NCBI GenBank assembly: GCA_937883945.1
Contig: CAKZXY010000080.1
Coordinates: 1-37,510, forward strand
Source of the DNA: an uncultured Clavibacter sp.
Lineage (GTDB): Bacteria; Actinomycetota; Actinomycetes; Nanopelagicales; Nanopelagicaceae
Direction: 5' to 3'
Length of the DNA stretch: 37,510 nt
The notes under the pieces were generated by a model. It saw only the letters and a program-made list of their open reading frames with translations. It was not told where the DNA came from and did no database searches. This document shows positions 35,928-37,510 of the stretch, in pieces; the stretch's first letter is position 1; each line of letters starts with the position of its first letter. The translations under genes and the position numbers were made by a program.

Positions 35928-36100
35928 TTATCTGGCCAATTAGAAGTTAAGTCATAGAGAAGTAGAAGGGCTGCCGAGAGTATCCCTCCGACCCAAATTC
36001 CCACTCCGACGCCCCATTGCAGCTCAATGGAAGTCCAAACAGTTGCGATGAAGATAGTAACCATCGCAAGATCAAAGATGATTCTCTCCTTTGAATTCAT
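35924..36100 (-). CDS. Small two-span membrane protein (58 residues), unknown function
   Basis: It begins MNSKERIIFDLAM and has two hydrophobic segments (about 7-24 and 32-49) separated by a short loop with Glu and Trp, ending in LTSNWPDN. The ATG at 36100 is preceded by TATGCT and six bases, so the transcript is leaderless. The stop overlaps the convergent 48-residue gene. The gap of about 400 bp between the GSDH-like gene and the YciI gene is therefore filled by two tiny genes. Function is unknown. Confidence 0.65.
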   Translation of the reverse strand: MNSKERIIFDLAMVTIFIATVWTSIELQWGVGVGIWVGGILSAALLLLYDLTSNWPDN

Positions 36101-36106
36101 GGCTCA

Positions 36107-36112
36107 AGCATA
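36107..36112 (-). promoter_or_regulatory. -10 box of the 58-residue gene (leaderless)
   Basis: TATGCT on the minus strand is followed by six bases and ATG 36100. Confidence 0.5.
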
Positions 36113-36203
36113 GGACAGAGTGATTTAAATACGAAGTAGGCCAAGAACTTGCTATAGATTGAGCATCTTAAGAAGTGTTTTTCTGAAAGGTTGCTTAAAA
36201 ATA

Positions 36204-36533
36204 ATGCGTTTTCTTATTAATGTAATTGAAAGCATAGAAAGACCAGCGCATTCAAGGCAGGAAATTGATGCAATTGATGCCTTTAATAACGAGATGGTCG
36301 CAGCAGGAGAGCGGGTATTAGCTGTTGGAATTGCTTCTCCAGAAAATTCAATTCAGATTGACAATAGAGATGGTCAAGCTAAGTACATCAAGGAGAGCCT
36401 TACTGACTCCAGTGAATATGTAAGTGGTTTTTGGATTATTGATGTGCCCAATCAAGAGATTGCTTTAGAACTAGCAGCTCGGGGGTCCAAGGCCTGTAAT
36501 CGTAGAGTAGAGCTAAGACCATTATTAGGTTAG
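36204..36533 (+). CDS. YciI/DGPF-domain protein
   Basis: It has 109 residues from ATG 36204. MRFLINVIES at the start, an EIDAIDAFNNEMVAAGERVLAVG helix-turn region, and SGFWIIDVPNQEIALELA with VELRPLLG at the end are the dimeric alpha/beta pattern of YciI-like (DGPF) proteins, which are ferredoxin-like folds of mostly unknown role. An upstream in-frame TTG at 36159 exists, but the ATG fits the family start; AAAGG lies about 13 nt before it. A TATAGA box at about 36153 could begin a 40-nt leader. It is likely co-transcribed with the DoxX-like gene. Confidence 0.72.
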   Translation: MRFLINVIESIERPAHSRQEIDAIDAFNNEMVAAGERVLAVGIASPENSIQIDNRDGQAKYIKESLTDSSEYVSGFWIIDVPNQEIALELAARGSKACNRRVELRPLLG

Positions 36534-36553
36534 TCGATTCACTCCGAAAGCTT

Positions 36554-36967
36554 TTGCAAATTATTCTTGGAATGACCCTGATCTACGCCGGGACGCTACA
36601 TCTCACCTCTCAAAGATTAGAGTTCCAAGCTCAAGTTCCCCCTTGGTTAGGTCTTGACCCAGACTTTGTAGTTCTTGCCTCTGGTTATGTTGAGATAGCA
36701 CTGGGCATTGCGCTAATTACTCTTTGGAAATTTCGCAAAGAAGTTGGGTTAGCCACAGCCCTCTTCTTTATTCTTATTTTCCCTGGAAATATCCGTCAGT
36801 ATGTTGATGGAATTGACGCTTTTGGTCTAGACACTGATAGAAAAAGAGCGATAAGGTTATTATTGCAACCGCTCTTAGTTTTCTGGGCGCTCTGGTCAAC
36901 TCATGCTTTTAAGAAACATATCTTGCGCGCCCGTAGGGATTCGAGCTCCAAACCTTCTAATCCGTAG
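36554..36967 (+). CDS. DoxX-like small membrane protein
   Basis: It has 137 residues and four spans. ILGMTLIYAGTLHLTSQRLEFQAQVPPWL (in part) followed by VVLASGYVEIALGIALI is the DoxX-like pattern found in many actinobacterial membrane proteins of unknown function. The start is uncertain: TTG 36554, or ATG 36572 with TTGGA just before it. The last codons (RARRDSSSKPSNP) are read from a tRNA-Arg-like sequence on the other strand, which suggests that the original C-terminus was replaced when something inserted there. Confidence 0.75.
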   Translation: MQIILGMTLIYAGTLHLTSQRLEFQAQVPPWLGLDPDFVVLASGYVEIALGIALITLWKFRKEVGLATALFFILIFPGNIRQYVDGIDAFGLDTDRKRAIRLLLQPLLVFWALWSTHAFKKHILRARRDSSSKPSNP

Positions 36968-36999
36968 TCTTCTACGCCTTTATTTTGCGCATTAGGCGC
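36927..36999 (-). pseudogene. Decayed tRNA-Arg(ACG)-like sequence / possible attachment-site remnant
   Basis: The minus-strand 3' half, from GACTACGG (complement of 36962-36969) to CGGGCGC ending at 36927, follows tRNA-Arg(ACG). It has the anticodon loop CTACGGA, then TTAGAAGG, a TCGAATCC T-loop and the acceptor strand. The T-stem has a mismatch and the loop begins C instead of T. The 5' half begins GCGCC, able to pair with the acceptor, but lacks the D-loop GG, and its anticodon arm does not pair. It is not a working tRNA. It is either a pseudogene or the tRNA end copied by a site-specific integration. Confidence 0.55.
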
Positions 37000-37001
37000 A
37001 A
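36985..37001 (+). terminator. Short hairpin, possible terminator after the DoxX-like gene
   Basis: TTGCGC, loop ATTAG and GCGCAA form a 6-bp stem followed by TTTCTAATT, 17 nt past the DoxX-like stop. It also overlaps the putative 5' part of the tRNA remnant, so it could be incidental. Confidence 0.4.
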
Positions 37002-37187
37002 TTTCTAATTACTTTTAAGCACTCATACAGTCAACTATGCCCAATAGTTTCATTTGACCCGTAATGGTTGATAAGGGTTGCTTGCGTCAGGGCATTTATG
37101 AAGCGTGACGCTATGGCTAAACTCCTAAAATGTGTGTAATTATTGAATAGTTTCGTCTTTATCCTTTCTAAAATCTTAAATAGTTGA
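37002..37187. other. Gap between the tRNA remnant and the Pro-Gln protein
   Basis: This AT-rich stretch of about 190 bp has no open frame with support on either strand; only frames of fewer than 15 codons start with ATG on the plus strand. It is looser than the rest of the window, where genes are nearly contiguous, and could be island-flanking DNA. A TTGACC at about 37054 has no matching -10. Confidence 0.4.
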
Positions 37188-37193
37188 TAGTTT
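37188..37193 (+). promoter_or_regulatory. -10 box of the Pro-Gln repeat protein (leaderless)
   Basis: TAGTTT is followed by six bases and ATG 37200. Confidence 0.45.
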
Positions 37194-37199
37194 TGCTGA

Positions 37200-37510
37200 A
37201 TGCGGCAACGAACACTCGCGATATTGAGCCTGATTCTTCTGCAATTCACACTCTCTCCATTACAAGTGGCAAGCTCTGCAAATATTGCTGGGAAAAGTTG
37301 TAGCAAAGCCGGAATTACAAAAATAAATGGTGGCCTTAAACACACCTGCATCAAAAAAGGGAAGAAACTAATTTGGAATAAGGGGGTAGCCACCCAGCCC
37401 TTGGCTGAAGCACAACCACAACCACAGCCACAACCACAGCCACAACCACAGCCACAACCACAACCACAACCACAACCACAACCACAACCACAACCACAAC
37501 CACAACCACA
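37200..37510 (+). CDS. Secreted protein with Cys-pair module and Pro-Gln repeat, cut by window edge
   Basis: The 103 residues seen begin MRQRTLAILSLILLQFTLSP, a signal peptide probably cut after VASSA. A short module follows with two cysteines (GKSCSKAGITK and HTCIKKGKKLIW), which I recall as recurrent at the N-termini of exported proteins in this lineage. From residue 72 the sequence is Pro-Gln repeated at least 16 times. Such Pro-rich stretches usually span the cell wall and carry a distal surface domain, which lies outside the window. The family is not identified. It lies just beyond the tRNA-Arg remnant. Confidence 0.75.
   Translation, partial: MRQRTLAILSLILLQFTLSPLQVASSANIAGKSCSKAGITKINGGLKHTCIKKGKKLIWNKGVATQPLAEAQPQPQPQPQPQPQPQPQPQPQPQPQPQPQPQP
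37413..37510 (+). repeat. CAACCA hexanucleotide tandem repeat encoding Pro-Gln
   Basis: Sixteen or more copies of CAACCA, with a few CAGCCA variants near the start, run unbroken to the window edge. Copy number is a multiple of six, so slippage changes length by whole Gln-Pro pairs without a frameshift. Confidence 0.9.

Noticed and set aside
36927-36999. Functional tRNA-Arg gene
   Set aside because: The anticodon stem does not pair, the D-loop lacks GG and the T-stem has a mismatch, so it is described as a remnant.
37031-37393. Minus-strand open frame of 120 codons
   Set aside because: It lies opposite the signal-peptide gene at 37200, has no promoter or ribosome site, and its composition looks like a complement of the real coding strand.
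37413-37510. CRISPR array
   Set aside because: The repeat is a continuous in-frame hexamer with no spacers; no array or cas gene is seen anywhere in the window.

Overview
The window looks like a piece of a small, low-GC (roughly 40% by eye) genome of a free-living actinobacterium. The best guess is a Nanopelagicales (acI, Planktophila/Nanopelagicus-like) freshwater bacterium. Support comes from the actinobacterial order dacB...tilS-hpt-ftsH-folE-folP-folB-folK...panC, a GuaB1-type IMPDH-like protein, a VKOR homologue, a RipA-like NlpC/P60 protein, gene starts with almost no leader, and extreme packing with overlapping start and stop codons. The lineage name is an inference; no rRNA is present to confirm it.

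Layout. 1-7705 (minus): one long block of NlpC/P60 peptidase, tilS, hpt, ftsH, folE, folP, folB, folK and a panC cut by the left edge (cell-wall hydrolysis, tRNA-Ile lysidine, purine salvage, membrane proteolysis, folate and pantothenate synthesis). 7797-17925: alternating short units of ctaB, a secreted beta-propeller, a PBP4-type carboxypeptidase, an HDAC-like/acetylpolyamine amidohydrolase, a SpoU methyltransferase, a low-molecular-weight phosphatase, a TPR protein, an HtrA protease, an MFS carrier and guaB1. 17969-20522: a three-gene ABC-2 exporter. 20626-26878: a class III aminotransferase, an opposite-strand ROK/PpgK-like kinase and a polyamine-type uptake operon (potA-D-B-C).

26887-33366 is the most unusual part. 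A five-gene minus operon holds a 545-residue DIPP-synthase-like CDP-alcohol phosphotransferase with a decayed nucleotidyltransferase domain at its N-terminus, a second CDP-alcohol phosphotransferase, an ABC-exporter membrane domain with no ATPase, a family 2 glycosyltransferase and a GDPD phosphodiesterase. A divergent intact cytidylyltransferase-like gene shares its promoter, and a sulfotransferase-like gene follows. Together they suggest an uncharacterised pathway for a phosphodiester-linked, possibly sulfated, polyol or inositol surface compound.

33420-37510: pyroglutamyl peptidase, VKOR, a GSDH-type propeller, two very small membrane-protein genes, a YciI protein and a DoxX-like protein whose last codons lie on a decayed tRNA-Arg(ACG)-like sequence. 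Past it begins a secreted Pro-Gln repeat protein that runs off the right edge, possibly the first gene of an integrated element.

At seventeen starts a TANNNT -10 box ends 5-9 nt before the start codon, which predicts leaderless mRNAs. In two divergent pairs the opposed -10 boxes overlap. Four convergent pairs share a 4-nt YTAA stop overlap.
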